Positions 1 to 9,107 of a DNA stretch of 64,000 nucleotides are shown here, in pieces (position 1 is the stretch's first letter; each line of letters begins with the position of its first letter). This DNA comes from Streptomyces sp. V2I9. GTDB taxonomy: Bacteria > Actinomycetota > Actinomycetes > Streptomycetales > Streptomycetaceae. Below the pieces are notes generated by a model. It was given only the letters and a program-made list of their open reading frames with translations. It had not been told where the DNA came from and did no database searches. Location of the stretch: positions 1,479,501-1,543,500 of the forward strand of contig NZ_JAUSZJ010000002.1 of the NCBI RefSeq assembly GCF_030817475.1. The letters run 5' to 3'. The position numbers and the translations under genes are program-made.

Positions 1-1
1 G

Positions 2-430
2 AACCCGCGCCTGCTGAACGTACGGCCGCCGGACGGCACCCCGCCGGCCCACGTCGCGCTGCTCGACATCGGCCGCACCGAGGGGCTGGACGCCGCGTAC
101 CGCCTCGTCGAGGACCGGACGGCTCTCCAGGCGTACGTGGACCGGGCGTTGGAGGCCGGGGACGGCGTCGCGCTGATGCACGGGGGCGGCATCGAGAGCC
201 AGGTCTTCGGCGACCGGCTCTCCTCCCTGACCCACGCACAGCTGGCCCTGGTCCTGGCGGGGGCGTCCGGCGGCTTCGAGCCGGGCGACCTCGCCGCGAT
301 CCTGCACGCGGCCCCGGAGGAGACCCGCGCCCGCCTGGTCCGGGAGACGGTGGAGCTGAGTCTCCGCCGCCCCGAGCCGCACGGGGAGACGTGGCGCCGG
401 ATCATCGAGGCGCTGGGCGGGGAGGCCTGA
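2..430 (+). CDS. Unrecognised protein, C-terminal part (5' end outside window)
   Basis: The reading frame is open from base 2 and stops at 430, so the gene begins before the window and only its last 142 codons are seen. The visible part is a soluble, acidic, alanine- and glutamate-rich sequence with a glycine-rich stretch (MHGGG) near the middle and a helical C-terminus; there are no membrane segments. An internal GTG at 137 exists, but coding character extends upstream of it, so it is not taken as the start. I do not recognise the family. A strong hairpin (500-546) follows and separates it from the convergent RND permease gene. Confidence 0.6.
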   Translation, partial: NPRLLNVRPPDGTPPAHVALLDIGRTEGLDAAYRLVEDRTALQAYVDRALEAGDGVALMHGGGIESQVFGDRLSSLTHAQLALVLAGASGGFEPGDLAAILHAAPEETRARLVRETVELSLRRPEPHGETWRRIIEALGGEA

Positions 431-499
431 GGACCGCGGGTACGCCGTCGGCCGGCGCGCGGGGACACCTTCGTCCCCCTCGGCCGGGCGGACGGGAAA

Positions 500-546
500 C
501 CCGAAGGGGCCCGTCCCACACGTGTGGGGGGACGGGCCCCTTCGGG
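500..546. terminator. Bidirectional hairpin terminator
   Basis: Perfect 18-bp inverted repeat, left arm 500-517 and right arm 529-546, with an 11-base loop. It lies between the convergent ends of the gene ending at 430 and the RND permease ending at 565 and probably serves both. There is no T-run, as is usual in Streptomyces. Confidence 0.85.
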
Positions 547-564
547 CTGCCGGGTTTCCCCGGT

Positions 565-3500
565 TCAGGCCTTGGCGGGTTCGGCCTCGCGGGGCTCCTC
601 CGTCCGGGCCTCGGGCGTCGTCCCCTCCTTGGCCGCGCGCTTGGCGGCCTTCTTCCTGGCGCGGCGTTCCTTGCGGAGCTCGACCATCGCGTACAGCGTC
701 GGCACGAGGAGCAGGGTCAGCAGCGTGGAGCTGATCAGGCCGCCGATCACCACGACGCCCAGCGGCTGCGAGATGAAGCCGCCCTCGCCGGTGACGCCGA
801 GCGCCATCGGGAGCAGGGCGAAGATGGTCGCCAGGGCCGTCATCAGGATCGGACGGAAACGGTGGCGGCCGCCCTCGATGACGGCTTCGACGATGCCGAG
901 GCCCTGGGCGCGGTACTGGTTGATCAGGTCGATCAGCACGATCGCGTTGGTGACCACGATGCCGATGAGCATCAGCATGCCGATCATCGCCGGGACGCCC
1001 AGCGGGGTGCCGGTGATGAGCAGCAGGGCCAGGGCCCCGGTGGCCGCGAACGGCACGGAGACCAGCAGGATCAGCGGCTGGACGAGCGACCGGAAGGTGG
1101 CCACCAGCAGCATGAACACGATGGCGATGGCGGCCAGCATGGCGAGGCCGAGCTGGCCGAACGCCTCCTCCTGGTCCGCGCTGACGCCGCCGATGGTGGC
1201 GGTGGCCCCCTCGGGGAGGTCCAGCGCGTCGAGCTTCTTGGCGAGGTCCGTGCTGACCGCGCCGGTGTTGTCGCCGACCGGCTTGGCGGTGATCGTCGCC
1301 GAGCGCTGGCCGTCGATCCGGGTCATCGAGACCGGGCCGGGGACGAGCTTCACGTCCGCGATGTCGCCGAGCTCGACCGGGCCGAGGGGCAGGGCCTTCA
1401 GCTCGGCCATGGTGGCGGCCGGCTTCGCCGAGCGGATGACGATGTCGCGCTCGGTGTCGTCCAGCGTCGCGGAGCCGGCGGGCGTACCGCGTACGGCTCC
1501 GGCGACGATGCCGCCCAGGGCGGCGGAGTCGAACCCGGCGGCGGCCGCCTTGTCGTTGGCGGTGACCGAGATGCGCGGGACGCTCTGCGCCAGGTCGCTC
1601 TGGACGTCGGTGACGTCCTCGATGGTGGCGACCTCGGTGCGGACGGCCTCGGCCGCCTTCGCCAGGACGTCGCCGTCCGCGGCCTTGACCACGACGCTCA
1701 GATCCTGGGAGCCGAATCCGTCACCGGCGGCGATGGTGGTGTCACCGATCCCGTCGAGCTTGCCGAGGGCCGTGTCGATGCGGTCCCGGGCGTCCTCGGA
1801 GTCCGCCGCGTCCTTCAGGGTGACCTGGTAGGACGCCTGGTTGGAGCCGGTGCCGCCGCCGAAGGCGGCCATGAAGCCGGAGGAGCCGACGGTGACCTGG
1901 TAGTCCTTGACGCCCTTGTCCTCGGCGAGGACCTCCTCGACCTTGCGCGCGGCCTCGTCGGCGGCCTCCAGGCTGGTGCCGGGGGCCAGCTCCTGCTTGA
2001 CGGTCAGGACCTCCTGCTCGCCGGGGTCGAAGAAGTTCGTCTTCAGCAGCGGGACCATGCCGAAGGTGCCGAGCAGGACGGCGACGGCGATGACGAGGCT
2101 GGTGACCCGGCGGCGGGTGGCGAAGCGGAGGATCGGGACGTAGATCCGCTGGAGCCGGCTGGCCGCCTCCTTCTCCTCGGCGAGGCGGCGGGCCTCCGCC
2201 GCGTCCTCGGGGGTGCCCTTCGGCGGGCGCAGGAACCAGTACGACAGGACCGGCACCACGGTGAGCGAGACCACCAGCGAGGCGAGCAGCGCGGCGGTGA
2301 CGGTCAGTGAGAACGAGCCGAACAGCTGACCGACCATGCCGCCGACCAGACCGATGGGCAGGAAGACGGCGACGGTGGTGAGGGTGGCGGAGGTGACCGC
2401 TCCGGCGACCTCCTTGACCGCGGTGATGATCGCCGCGTGGCGCTCCTCGCCGTAGCCGAGGTGGCGCTTGATGTTCTCCAGGACCACGATCGAGTCGTCG
2501 ACGACCCGGCCGATGGCGATGGTGAGCGCGCCGAGCGTGAGCATGTTCAGCGACAGGTCGCGGGTCCAGAGCACGATCAGCGCGAGGACGACCGAGAGCG
2601 GGATGGAGACCGCGGTGACCAGCGTCGAGCGGATCGACGCGAGGAAGACCAGGATCACGACGACCGCGAAGACCAGACCGAGCGCGCCCTCCGTGGTCAG
2701 GCCCGAGATCGACTTGGAGACGGCGGGGCCCTGGTCGGAGACGACCGTCAGCTCGGCGCCGCTGCCGAGGTCCTTGCGGAGGTCGGGCAGCTTCTCCCGG
2801 ACGGCGTCCGAGATGACGACAGCGCTGCCGTCCTTGTCCATCGTCGCCATCACGGCGAGGCTCGGCCTGCCGTTGGTGCGGGTGATGGAGACCGCCGTGG
2901 ACGGCTCCTGCACGACCTCGGCCACGTCGCCGAGGCGCACGGGCTTCGCCGGTCCGCCCGAGCCGCCCGCCGGGTCCTCGGCGACGACCTGGAGGTCCTC
3001 GATCTGCTGCAGCGAGGTGAAGGGGCCGCCGACCTGGACGGTGCGGTTCTTGCCGGACTCGGAGAAGGAGCCCGCCGGCACGGTGGCGCCGCCGGACTGG
3101 AGCGCCCCGGCGAGCGTGCCCGCGTTCAGGCCGGCCGCGGCGAGCTTCTTGTCGTCGGGGACGACGGAGACCTGGAGTTCCCGCACGCCGTCCACGGTGA
3201 CCTGGCCGACGCCGTCGATGTCCTGGAGGGCCGGGACGACGGCGCGGTCGAGCCGGTCGGCCAGGACCTGCTGGTCCTCGTCGGAGGCGACGGCGAGGAC
3301 CACGGTCGGGATGTCGTCCGTGGAGCCCGCGATCACCTGCGGGTCGACGTCGGCGGGCAGCTGGGCGCGTGCCCGGTTCACCGCCTGCTGGATGTCCGCG
3401 ACGAGCTGCTTGGTGCCCTCGTCGCCGAAGTCGAAGGTGACCATGATGAGGGCGTTGCCCTCGCTGGCGGTGGAGGTGATGCCCTCGACGCCGTCGACGG

Positions 3501-3720
3501 CCTTGAGGGTGTTCTCCAGCGGCTCGACGACCTGCTTCTCGACCACGTCGGGAGACGCACCCTGGTAGGGCGCCAGCACCGAGACCATCGGCAGTTCGAT
3601 GGTGGGCAGCAACTGCTGCTTGAGCTGCGGTATCGCTATCGCGCCGAAGACCAGCGCGACCATCGAGATCAGCCCGATCAGGGCCCTTTGCGCGAGGCTG
3701 AATCTGGACAGCCAGGACAT
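565..3720 (-). CDS. AcrB/HAE1-type RND efflux permease
   Basis: Proton-driven inner-membrane exporter of the resistance-nodulation-division superfamily, 1051 aa, the usual length for AcrB-like permeases. The first membrane helix follows the start directly, then come a large extracytoplasmic porter loop, helices 2-6, a second porter loop and helices 7-12, with a charged lysine/arginine/glutamate tail. Helix 4 carries the paired aspartates of the proton relay (GRVVDDSIVVLENI). The frame is open further upstream, but the ATG at 3720 begins the conserved MSWLSRFSL, so it is taken as the start. No membrane-fusion or outer-membrane partner gene is visible, as expected for a monoderm. A NarL-type two-component pair lies just upstream on the same strand and may control it (inference). 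The exported substrate cannot be told from the sequence. Confidence 0.93.
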   Translation of the reverse strand: MSWLSRFSLAQRALIGLISMVALVFGAIAIPQLKQQLLPTIELPMVSVLAPYQGASPDVVEKQVVEPLENTLKAVDGVEGITSTASEGNALIMVTFDFGDEGTKQLVADIQQAVNRARAQLPADVDPQVIAGSTDDIPTVVLAVASDEDQQVLADRLDRAVVPALQDIDGVGQVTVDGVRELQVSVVPDDKKLAAAGLNAGTLAGALQSGGATVPAGSFSESGKNRTVQVGGPFTSLQQIEDLQVVAEDPAGGSGGPAKPVRLGDVAEVVQEPSTAVSITRTNGRPSLAVMATMDKDGSAVVISDAVREKLPDLRKDLGSGAELTVVSDQGPAVSKSISGLTTEGALGLVFAVVVILVFLASIRSTLVTAVSIPLSVVLALIVLWTRDLSLNMLTLGALTIAIGRVVDDSIVVLENIKRHLGYGEERHAAIITAVKEVAGAVTSATLTTVAVFLPIGLVGGMVGQLFGSFSLTVTAALLASLVVSLTVVPVLSYWFLRPPKGTPEDAAEARRLAEEKEAASRLQRIYVPILRFATRRRVTSLVIAVAVLLGTFGMVPLLKTNFFDPGEQEVLTVKQELAPGTSLEAADEAARKVEEVLAEDKGVKDYQVTVGSSGFMAAFGGGTGSNQASYQVTLKDAADSEDARDRIDTALGKLDGIGDTTIAAGDGFGSQDLSVVVKAADGDVLAKAAEAVRTEVATIEDVTDVQSDLAQSVPRISVTANDKAAAAGFDSAALGGIVAGAVRGTPAGSATLDDTERDIVIRSAKPAATMAELKALPLGPVELGDIADVKLVPGPVSMTRIDGQRSATITAKPVGDNTGAVSTDLAKKLDALDLPEGATATIGGVSADQEEAFGQLGLAMLAAIAIVFMLLVATFRSLVQPLILLVSVPFAATGALALLLITGTPLGVPAMIGMLMLIGIVVTNAIVLIDLINQYRAQGLGIVEAVIEGGRHRFRPILMTALATIFALLPMALGVTGEGGFISQPLGVVVIGGLISSTLLTLLLVPTLYAMVELRKERRARKKAAKRAAKEGTTPEARTEEPREAEPAKA

Positions 3721-3908
3721 GGGTGGGGTCTCTCTTCTGTGGCGTACGCGGCAGAGGGCTCGGCGAGGAGGGGAACGCGAAGGGCCCACCCCTCCCGCCC
3801 CGTCCCACTATCGCCGCCCCCCGCAGCCGAAACGTCGCCCCTCGGGCTGCTTTCTTTCGCCGCGCATACCGCAGTTGGAGTACACCGCCGTACGCCGTGC
3901 TCCACCGG

Positions 3909-4640
3909 TCAGTCGGCCCGAGGGCGCACCAGGCCCGATTCGTAGGCGATGACCACCAGTTGGGCCCGGTCCCGCGCGCCCAGTTTCGCCATCGCCCGGT
4001 TCACATGGGTCTTGACGGTGAGCGGGCTGACCGCGAGCCGCTCGCCGATCCGGTCGTTGGAGTGGCCGCCCGCGACCAGGACCAGCACCTCGCGTTCGCG
4101 GCCGGTGAGCGCCGCCAGCCGTTCCGCGTACTCCGCGCTGTCCGGCCCCGCCGACGTACCGCTGCCGCCCTGGGCCAGGAACGTGGCGATGAGCCCCTTG
4201 GTGGCCGCCGGGGAGAGCAGCGCCTCCCCCGCCGCGGCGATCCGGATCGCGTTGAGCAGCTCCTCCGGCTCCGCGCCCTTGCCGAGGAAACCGGACGCCC
4301 CGGCGCGCAGCGACTGGACCACGTACTCGTCGACCTCGAACGTGGTGAGCATGACCACCCGCACCGCGGACAGCTCCGGGTCGGCGCTGATCATGCGGGT
4401 GGCGGCCAGCCCGTCGGTGCCCGGCATCCGGATGTCCATGAGCACCACGTCGGCGCGCTCGGCACGCGCCAGTTCCACGGCCCGTGCCCCGTCGGCCGCC
4501 TCGCCGACCACCACCATGTCCGGCTCGGAGTCGACCAGCACCCGGAACGCGCTGCGCAGAAGCGCCTGGTCGTCGGCGAGCAGCACCCGGATCGGCGCCT
4601 CCCGCGCCTCGGCCGCAGGTGTCGGTATCGGTCGGGTCAT
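3909..4640 (-). CDS. NarL/LuxR-family response regulator
   Basis: Cytoplasmic DNA-binding response regulator, 243 aa. The receiver domain (about residues 15-130) shows the acidic pair in VLLADDQ, the phospho-acceptor Asp in VVLMDIRMPG, the switch Thr in MLTTFE, and a Lys in GFLGKGA. The C-terminal LuxR-type helix-turn-helix has LTGREREVLVLVA and SPLTVKTHVNRAMAKLG. The start ATG at 4640 overlaps the stop of the histidine kinase gene by four bases (ATGA), so the two are translationally coupled and form a cognate pair. The RND permease gene starts 188 bases downstream on the same strand and is the most obvious candidate target, but this is inferred from position only. Confidence 0.95.
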   Translation of the reverse strand: MTRPIPTPAAEAREAPIRVLLADDQALLRSAFRVLVDSEPDMVVVGEAADGARAVELARAERADVVLMDIRMPGTDGLAATRMISADPELSAVRVVMLTTFEVDEYVVQSLRAGASGFLGKGAEPEELLNAIRIAAAGEALLSPAATKGLIATFLAQGGSGTSAGPDSAEYAERLAALTGREREVLVLVAGGHSNDRIGERLAVSPLTVKTHVNRAMAKLGARDRAQLVVIAYESGLVRPRAD

Positions 4641-5971
4641 CGGCGGAGCCCCGTTCCGCCCGCCGTGCCCGGCCGCTCCGGTTCTCCCGTGCGGGCTTCG
4701 ACGGGAAGGATCGCATGGACGCGGAACCCGCCGCCGTACCGAGGCCCGGCGGTGAGGCTCCCACCGAGGGCGGTGACGCGTTCGCGCATGCCGACCAGGC
4801 CGTGGCCGCCGCACTCCGGTCCGACGCCGTCGTCGGGACCGCCGCCGTCCGGACCGTGGCCGCCCGGTCCGCCGTCGCCCGGTCCGGTCGCGGGGCGGCG
4901 CCCCGCGCTCCCCCGGCCGTTGTCGAGCACGGTGACCTCCACGGTGGCTCCGACCCGTACGACGCTCACCTCGGCGGCGGCCGCCGCGCCCGCGTGCTTG
5001 CGTACGTTGGTCAGGGCTTCCTGGATGACGCGGTAGGCGGCGAGGTCGACGGCGGCGGGCAGCCGGTCGCGGTCGGCGCAGGCCACCTCGACGGGGAGGC
5101 CCGCGTTGCGGAAGGTGTCGACCAGTTCCCCGAGGACGGTGAGGCCGGGGGCGGGTTCGGTGGGCGCCTCGGGGTCGCCCTGCTGGCGCAGGAGGCCGAC
5201 GGTGACCCGGAGCTCGTTGAGCGCGGAGCGGCTGGCGTCGCGTACGTGGGCGAGCGCTTCCTTGGCCTGGTCCGGGCGCTTGTCCATGACATGGGCGGCG
5301 ACCCCGGCCTGGACGTTGACCAGGGCGATGTGGTGGGCGACGACGTCGTGGAGGTCGCGGGCGATCCTCAGCCGCTCCTCGGCGACCCGGCGGCGGGCCT
5401 CCTCCTCGCGGGTGCGCTCGGCGCGCTCGGCGCGTTCCCTGATGGCGTCGATGAAGGCGCGCCTGCTGCGTACGGCGTCGCCGGCGGCTCCGGCCAGTCC
5501 GGTCCAGGCGAAGACGCCGAAGTTCTCCTGGCTGTACCAGGGGGTGGAGCCGAAGAGCATGGCGGTGGCCGTGACCGCCCCCATGGTCAGCAGTCCGACC
5601 CGCCAGGTGGTGGGACGGTCGGTGCGCGAGGCGACGGTGTAGAGGGCGATGACCGTGCTCATGACGACCGGGGCGGGCGGCTCCATCAGGACGTACTCGG
5701 TGACCGAGAGCGCTCCGGTGACGGCGAGGACCTGCATCGGGCGCCGTCGCCGCAGGACGAGGGCGATCGCGGAGAGCGTCATCAGGAGGACGCTGAAGAG
5801 TTCGGGGGTGCGGGTTCCGAAGGTGGGGGGCCCGTGATAGTCGCCCGGAGCGGCGAAGGAACCGCAGATCATCGCGGAGAGGGTGCAGAACGCCAGCGTC
5901 GCGTCGAACGCGAGGGGATGGTCCCGGAGCCAGCGGCGGGCCCGCGCGAAGCCGGACGAGAGGGTGGTCAC
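4637..5971 (-). CDS. Sensor histidine kinase, NarX/DesK (HisKA_3) type
   Basis: Membrane sensor kinase, 444 aa. The N-terminal third holds about four to six hydrophobic segments with short loops and no clear extracellular sensor domain. Around residues 200-215 the dimerisation box reads RIARDLHDVVAHHIALV with the phospho-acceptor His. The ATPase domain has the N-box (VIQEALTNVRKHA), the G1 box (VLDNGRG) and a G2-like HGLVGMRERV. A glycine/proline-rich insert of about 35 residues separates the G1 and G2 boxes and is unusual in composition. The gene overlaps its response regulator by four bases. The signal sensed is unknown; cell-envelope stress would fit neighbours such as PspA, but this is speculation. 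Confidence 0.93.
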   Translation of the reverse strand: MTTLSSGFARARRWLRDHPLAFDATLAFCTLSAMICGSFAAPGDYHGPPTFGTRTPELFSVLLMTLSAIALVLRRRRPMQVLAVTGALSVTEYVLMEPPAPVVMSTVIALYTVASRTDRPTTWRVGLLTMGAVTATAMLFGSTPWYSQENFGVFAWTGLAGAAGDAVRSRRAFIDAIRERAERAERTREEEARRRVAEERLRIARDLHDVVAHHIALVNVQAGVAAHVMDKRPDQAKEALAHVRDASRSALNELRVTVGLLRQQGDPEAPTEPAPGLTVLGELVDTFRNAGLPVEVACADRDRLPAAVDLAAYRVIQEALTNVRKHAGAAAAAEVSVVRVGATVEVTVLDNGRGSAGRRPATGPGDGGPGGHGPDGGGPDDGVGPECGGHGLVGMRERVTALGGSLTAGPRYGGGFRVHAILPVEARTGEPERPGTAGGTGLRR

Positions 5972-6150
5972 GACCAGCTACCGTACGCGGCCGCCCCTCG
6001 GAGCCGTACGCCTTCGCGGGAAGCGGCCGGAGGCGGGGCGGGCGGGGCCGGGACGCACCGCTGCCCCGCTCCGGCGGACCGGGCGCGGGGCAGGGTGTAC
6101 TGCGGGGAGTGCCGGTGCGGCTGTCGCGGGCCGCCGGGCGGGCCGTCGGG

Positions 6151-6429
6151 TCAGTTGGGGATGAGCCCGTCGTCGCCGAGCATGGCGCGCACCTCTTCGA
6201 GAGTGGCGTCGGACGCCGGCAGGATCAGCTCGGACGGCTCCAGGGAGTCGTCCGGGAGCGGGCTGCCGAGCTCGCGCACCTTGTCCAGGAGCGCGTGGAG
6301 GGTGGTGCGGAAACCGGGTCCGTCACCGCTCTCCATCTCCTTGAGCAGGACGTCGTCGAGCTCATTCAGTTCGACGACATGACTGTCGGCCAGCTCGACC
6401 TGGCCCTCCCCCATGATCCGTACGATCAT
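6151..6429 (-). CDS. pspAA: PspA-associated protein PspAA
   Basis: Small cytoplasmic protein of 92 aa that matches the PspAA family, which occurs next to PspA in actinobacteria. It is acidic, with an N-terminal half of alternating beta-like hydrophobic and acidic residues (MIVRIMGEGQVELAD) and a helical C-terminus. The ATG at 6429 is taken as start: the frame is open further upstream but runs into pspA. The gene follows pspA by only 10 bases on the same strand, so they form an operon. The exact biochemical role of PspAA is not established; it is thought to modulate PspA in the membrane-stress response. Confidence 0.82.
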   Translation of the reverse strand: MIVRIMGEGQVELADSHVVELNELDDVLLKEMESGDGPGFRTTLHALLDKVRELGSPLPDDSLEPSELILPASDATLEEVRAMLGDDGLIPN

Positions 6430-6439
6430 GACGCTGCCC

Positions 6440-7234
6440 TCACTGCTTGTCGAACTTGTGCGGGGACGACTGCGGCTGCTGCGCACCACCCTGGGCGCCG
6501 CCCTCGATGGCCTGCTGCGAGGGCGAGGAGCCGCCCGCCAGCTCGGCCTTCATGCGCTGCAGCTCCAGCTCCACGTCGCTGCCGCCGGAGATCCGGTCCA
6601 GCTCGGCGGCGATGTCGTCCTTCGCCGTGCCGCTCGGGTCGTCGAGGGCTCCGGAGGCGAGCAGCTCGTCGATGGCGCCGGCCCTCGCCTGGAGCTGCTG
6701 CGTCTTGTCCTCGGCCCGCTGGATCGCAAGGCCGACGTCGCCCATCTCCTCGGAGATGCCGGAGAACGCCTCGCCGATCCGGGTCTGGGCCTGGGCCGCC
6801 GTGTAGGTGGCCTTGATGGTCTCCTTCTTCGTGCGGAAGGCGTCGACCTTGGCCTGGAGGCGCTGCGCCGCGAGGGTGAGCTTCTCCTCCTCGCCCTGGA
6901 GCGTGCTGTGCTGCGTCTCCAGGTCGGTGACCTGCTGCTGGAGCGCCGCACGCCGCGACAGCGCCTCGCGGGCCAGGTCCTCGCGGCCCAGCGCCAGCGC
7001 CTTGCGGCCCTGGTCCTCCAGCTTGGACGACTGGCCCTGCAGCTGGTTCAGCTGCAGCTCCAGGCGCTTGCGGGACGTCGCCACGTCGGCGACACCACGA
7101 CGCACCTTCTGCAGCAGTTCCAGCTGCTTCTGGTACGAGTAGTCGAGGGTCTCGCGCGGGTCTTCGGCCCGGTCAAGGGCCTTGTTCGCCTTCGCGCGGA
7201 AGATCATTCCCATACGCTTCATGACACCGCTCAT
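6440..7234 (-). CDS. pspA: PspA/IM30 (ESCRT-III-like) membrane-stress protein
   Basis: Peripheral membrane protein, 264 aa, that oligomerises on the inner face of the membrane and helps keep it sealed under stress. An amphipathic N-terminus (MSGVMKRMGMIFRAKANKALD) precedes the family motif EDPRETLDYSY, then long coiled-coil helices run to about residue 225, and a glutamine/serine-rich tail ends the protein. This is the classical PspA layout. The ATG at 7234 is preferred over in-frame upstream codons because it opens the conserved N-terminus. It is followed directly by pspAA. Neither PspB/PspC-like genes nor a PspF regulator are seen nearby, as usual in actinobacteria. Confidence 0.93.
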   Translation of the reverse strand: MSGVMKRMGMIFRAKANKALDRAEDPRETLDYSYQKQLELLQKVRRGVADVATSRKRLELQLNQLQGQSSKLEDQGRKALALGREDLAREALSRRAALQQQVTDLETQHSTLQGEEEKLTLAAQRLQAKVDAFRTKKETIKATYTAAQAQTRIGEAFSGISEEMGDVGLAIQRAEDKTQQLQARAGAIDELLASGALDDPSGTAKDDIAAELDRISGGSDVELELQRMKAELAGGSSPSQQAIEGGAQGGAQQPQSSPHKFDKQ

Positions 7235-7549
7235 GGGCTTCGCGCGCCCCCTTCTGACGGACTGAGCTCCAGCACTCCCGATAGAACCCACAGTACGGGC
7301 CCTGTCTCTATTACCGCACTGTTCGGGCGCGGATGTGCTCCTCCCCAAGGACGAGTACGCGAGGGAAACGATCCCGCCCAGGGTGTAGGTGAAGCTCCGG
7401 GACGCGCGGTGTCGGGTGCGGGAACAGGTGGTTGACCCCCGTATCACCCGGTCGGGGCCGTCGCCTGGCCCGGTCGGCGGCCCTCCGTTGCCGGATCGTT
7501 CCCGCCCGCGTTCCCGGGCCCGCGCGCCGACCCCGTACCCTTGGGTTTT

Positions 7550-8149
7550 GTGTTCCGTAGCCGCGCCAAGACAGAGAAGGCCCCCACCGACAAGGTGACG
7601 GCGGACCTCTCCCAGCAGCCCCGCGACCCGCAGGCTCCCAAGGGTCGCCCCACCCCCAAGCGCAGCGAGGCCCAGTCGCAGCGCCGCCGTGCCGCGTCCG
7701 CCGCACCGGCGGACCGCAAGGCGGCCGTGAAGCGCCAGCGCGAAGCGCGCCGGGCCGACATGGCCCGCCAGCGCGAGGCGCTCGCGTCGGGCGACGAGCG
7801 CTTCCTCCCGGTCCGCGACAAGGGCCCGGTGCGGCGCTTCGTCCGTGACTACGTGGACTCGCGCTTCTGCGTCGCGGAGTGGTTCCTGCCGCTCGCCGTG
7901 ATCATCCTGGTCCTCAGCGTGATCCAGGTGCCGAACATGCAGGCCATCGTGATGATGCTCTGGCTCGGCGTGATCGTCCTGATCGTGATCGACTCGATCG
8001 GTCTGGGGTTCCGCCTGAAGAAGCAGCTCCGCGAGCGCTTCCCGGACACGCCGAAGCGCGGTGCCGTGGCGTACGGCCTGATGCGCACGCTCCAGATGCG
8101 CCGACTGCGGCTGCCCAAGCCGCAGGTCAAGCGCGGAGAGCGGCCCTGA
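7550..8149 (+). CDS. DUF3043 membrane protein
   Basis: Conserved actinobacterial membrane protein of 199 aa and unknown function. The first 90 residues are highly charged (Lys, Arg, Gln, Ala) and cytoplasmic. Two hydrophobic segments follow (about 116-136 and 139-158: FLPLAVIILVLSV and MQAIVMMLWLGVIVLIVI) and a basic C-terminus. The GTG at 7550 (VFRSRAKTEK) matches the usual start of the family; a TTG three codons upstream is possible. Its stop codon overlaps the probable CTG start of the following methyltransferase, so the two are coupled. It is divergently oriented to pspA. Confidence 0.85.
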   Translation: MFRSRAKTEKAPTDKVTADLSQQPRDPQAPKGRPTPKRSEAQSQRRRAASAAPADRKAAVKRQREARRADMARQREALASGDERFLPVRDKGPVRRFVRDYVDSRFCVAEWFLPLAVIILVLSVIQVPNMQAIVMMLWLGVIVLIVIDSIGLGFRLKKQLRERFPDTPKRGAVAYGLMRTLQMRRLRLPKPQVKRGERP

Positions 8150-8940
8150 GCACGGACACCTCCGGCTTCACCGGGGTCTCCTCGGCGTGGCCGGCGGGTC
8201 TCGGCGGCATACGCGACACGGTCCGCCAGGAGCTGGTCGCCCGGCAGCTCGACGAGCAGATGGCCGGGCGCTTCCCGGTCGGACAGCGGCTGCGCGTCCT
8301 GGACGTGGGCATGGGCCAGGGCGCCCAGGCGCTGCGGCTCGCGCGGGCCGGCCACTCGGTGACCGGCCTGGAGGCGGACGCCGAGATGCTGGCCGCCGCC
8401 CGGAAGTCCCTGGCGACCGAGCCGGAGGGCATCCGTGAGCGGGTCCGGCTCGTCGAGGGCGACGGCCGTGAGACCGGGGTGCACTTCCTGCCCGGCAGCT
8501 TCGACGTGGTGCTGTGCCACGGCGTCCTGATGTACGTCGAGGAGCCGGACCCCATGCTGGCCGGGCTCGCCCGGATGCTGGCCCCCGGCGGGCTCCTCTC
8601 CCTGCTCGTGCGGAACGCGGACGCGCTGGCGATGCGGCCGGGGCTCTCGGGTGACTTCGCCGGAGCCCTGACCGCCTTCGACACCGCCACGTACACCAAC
8701 CGTCTCGGCCTCACCGTGCGCGCGGACCGGCTCGACGCCCTGCGCGCCACGCTCGCCGGGATCGCCGCTCCCCTGCACGCCTGGTACGGGGTCCGCGTGT
8801 TCACGGACACCGTGGACAACGACGTGGAGCTGCCGGCCGACGAGCTGGAACGGGTGCTGACCCTGGAGGACCGGGCCGGACGCACCGACCCGTACCGGGG
8901 TGTGGCGGCACTGCTGCACCTGTGCGGCGTACGCGGCTGA
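8146..8940 (+). CDS. Class I SAM-dependent methyltransferase (CTG start)
   Basis: Soluble methyltransferase, 264 aa. Motif I is LRVLDVGMGQGAQALRLA, followed by an acidic residue binding the SAM ribose (GLEADAEML), motif II/III in SFDVVLCHGVLMYVEEP, and MLAPGGLLSLLV. Its best-known relatives by motif are CmoA/UbiE-like enzymes; the methyl acceptor cannot be told. No ATG or GTG lies in frame near the start of the domain. The only well-placed initiation site is CTG at 8146, five bases after GGAGAG (8135-8140) and overlapping the TGA of DUF3043 as CTGA. An internal start would cut into the protein. Function beyond methyl transfer is not assigned. Confidence 0.83.
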   Translation: MSTDTSGFTGVSSAWPAGLGGIRDTVRQELVARQLDEQMAGRFPVGQRLRVLDVGMGQGAQALRLARAGHSVTGLEADAEMLAAARKSLATEPEGIRERVRLVEGDGRETGVHFLPGSFDVVLCHGVLMYVEEPDPMLAGLARMLAPGGLLSLLVRNADALAMRPGLSGDFAGALTAFDTATYTNRLGLTVRADRLDALRATLAGIAAPLHAWYGVRVFTDTVDNDVELPADELERVLTLEDRAGRTDPYRGVAALLHLCGVRG

Positions 8941-9107
8941 CGTCTCCCGGCGTACGCGGCCGAGTTGTGCGTGGCCGACCCGTGCGCGGCCGACACGCTC
9001 CGGCGCGCGGCGGGCCCCGGCGTACGCGGTCGGGTGCGCCCTCCCCCGCGCGCCCGTTCGGCCCATCAGCGCGGGCACCCGAACGGGCCCGGCCCCAGAC
9101 TCCGGAT

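Noticed and set aside
391..2310. Long plus-strand ORF of 639 codons opposite the RND gene
   Set aside because: It is antisense to a clear permease; its translation is Gly/Asp/Arg/His-rich with no domain. Such mirror frames are normal in GC-rich genomes.
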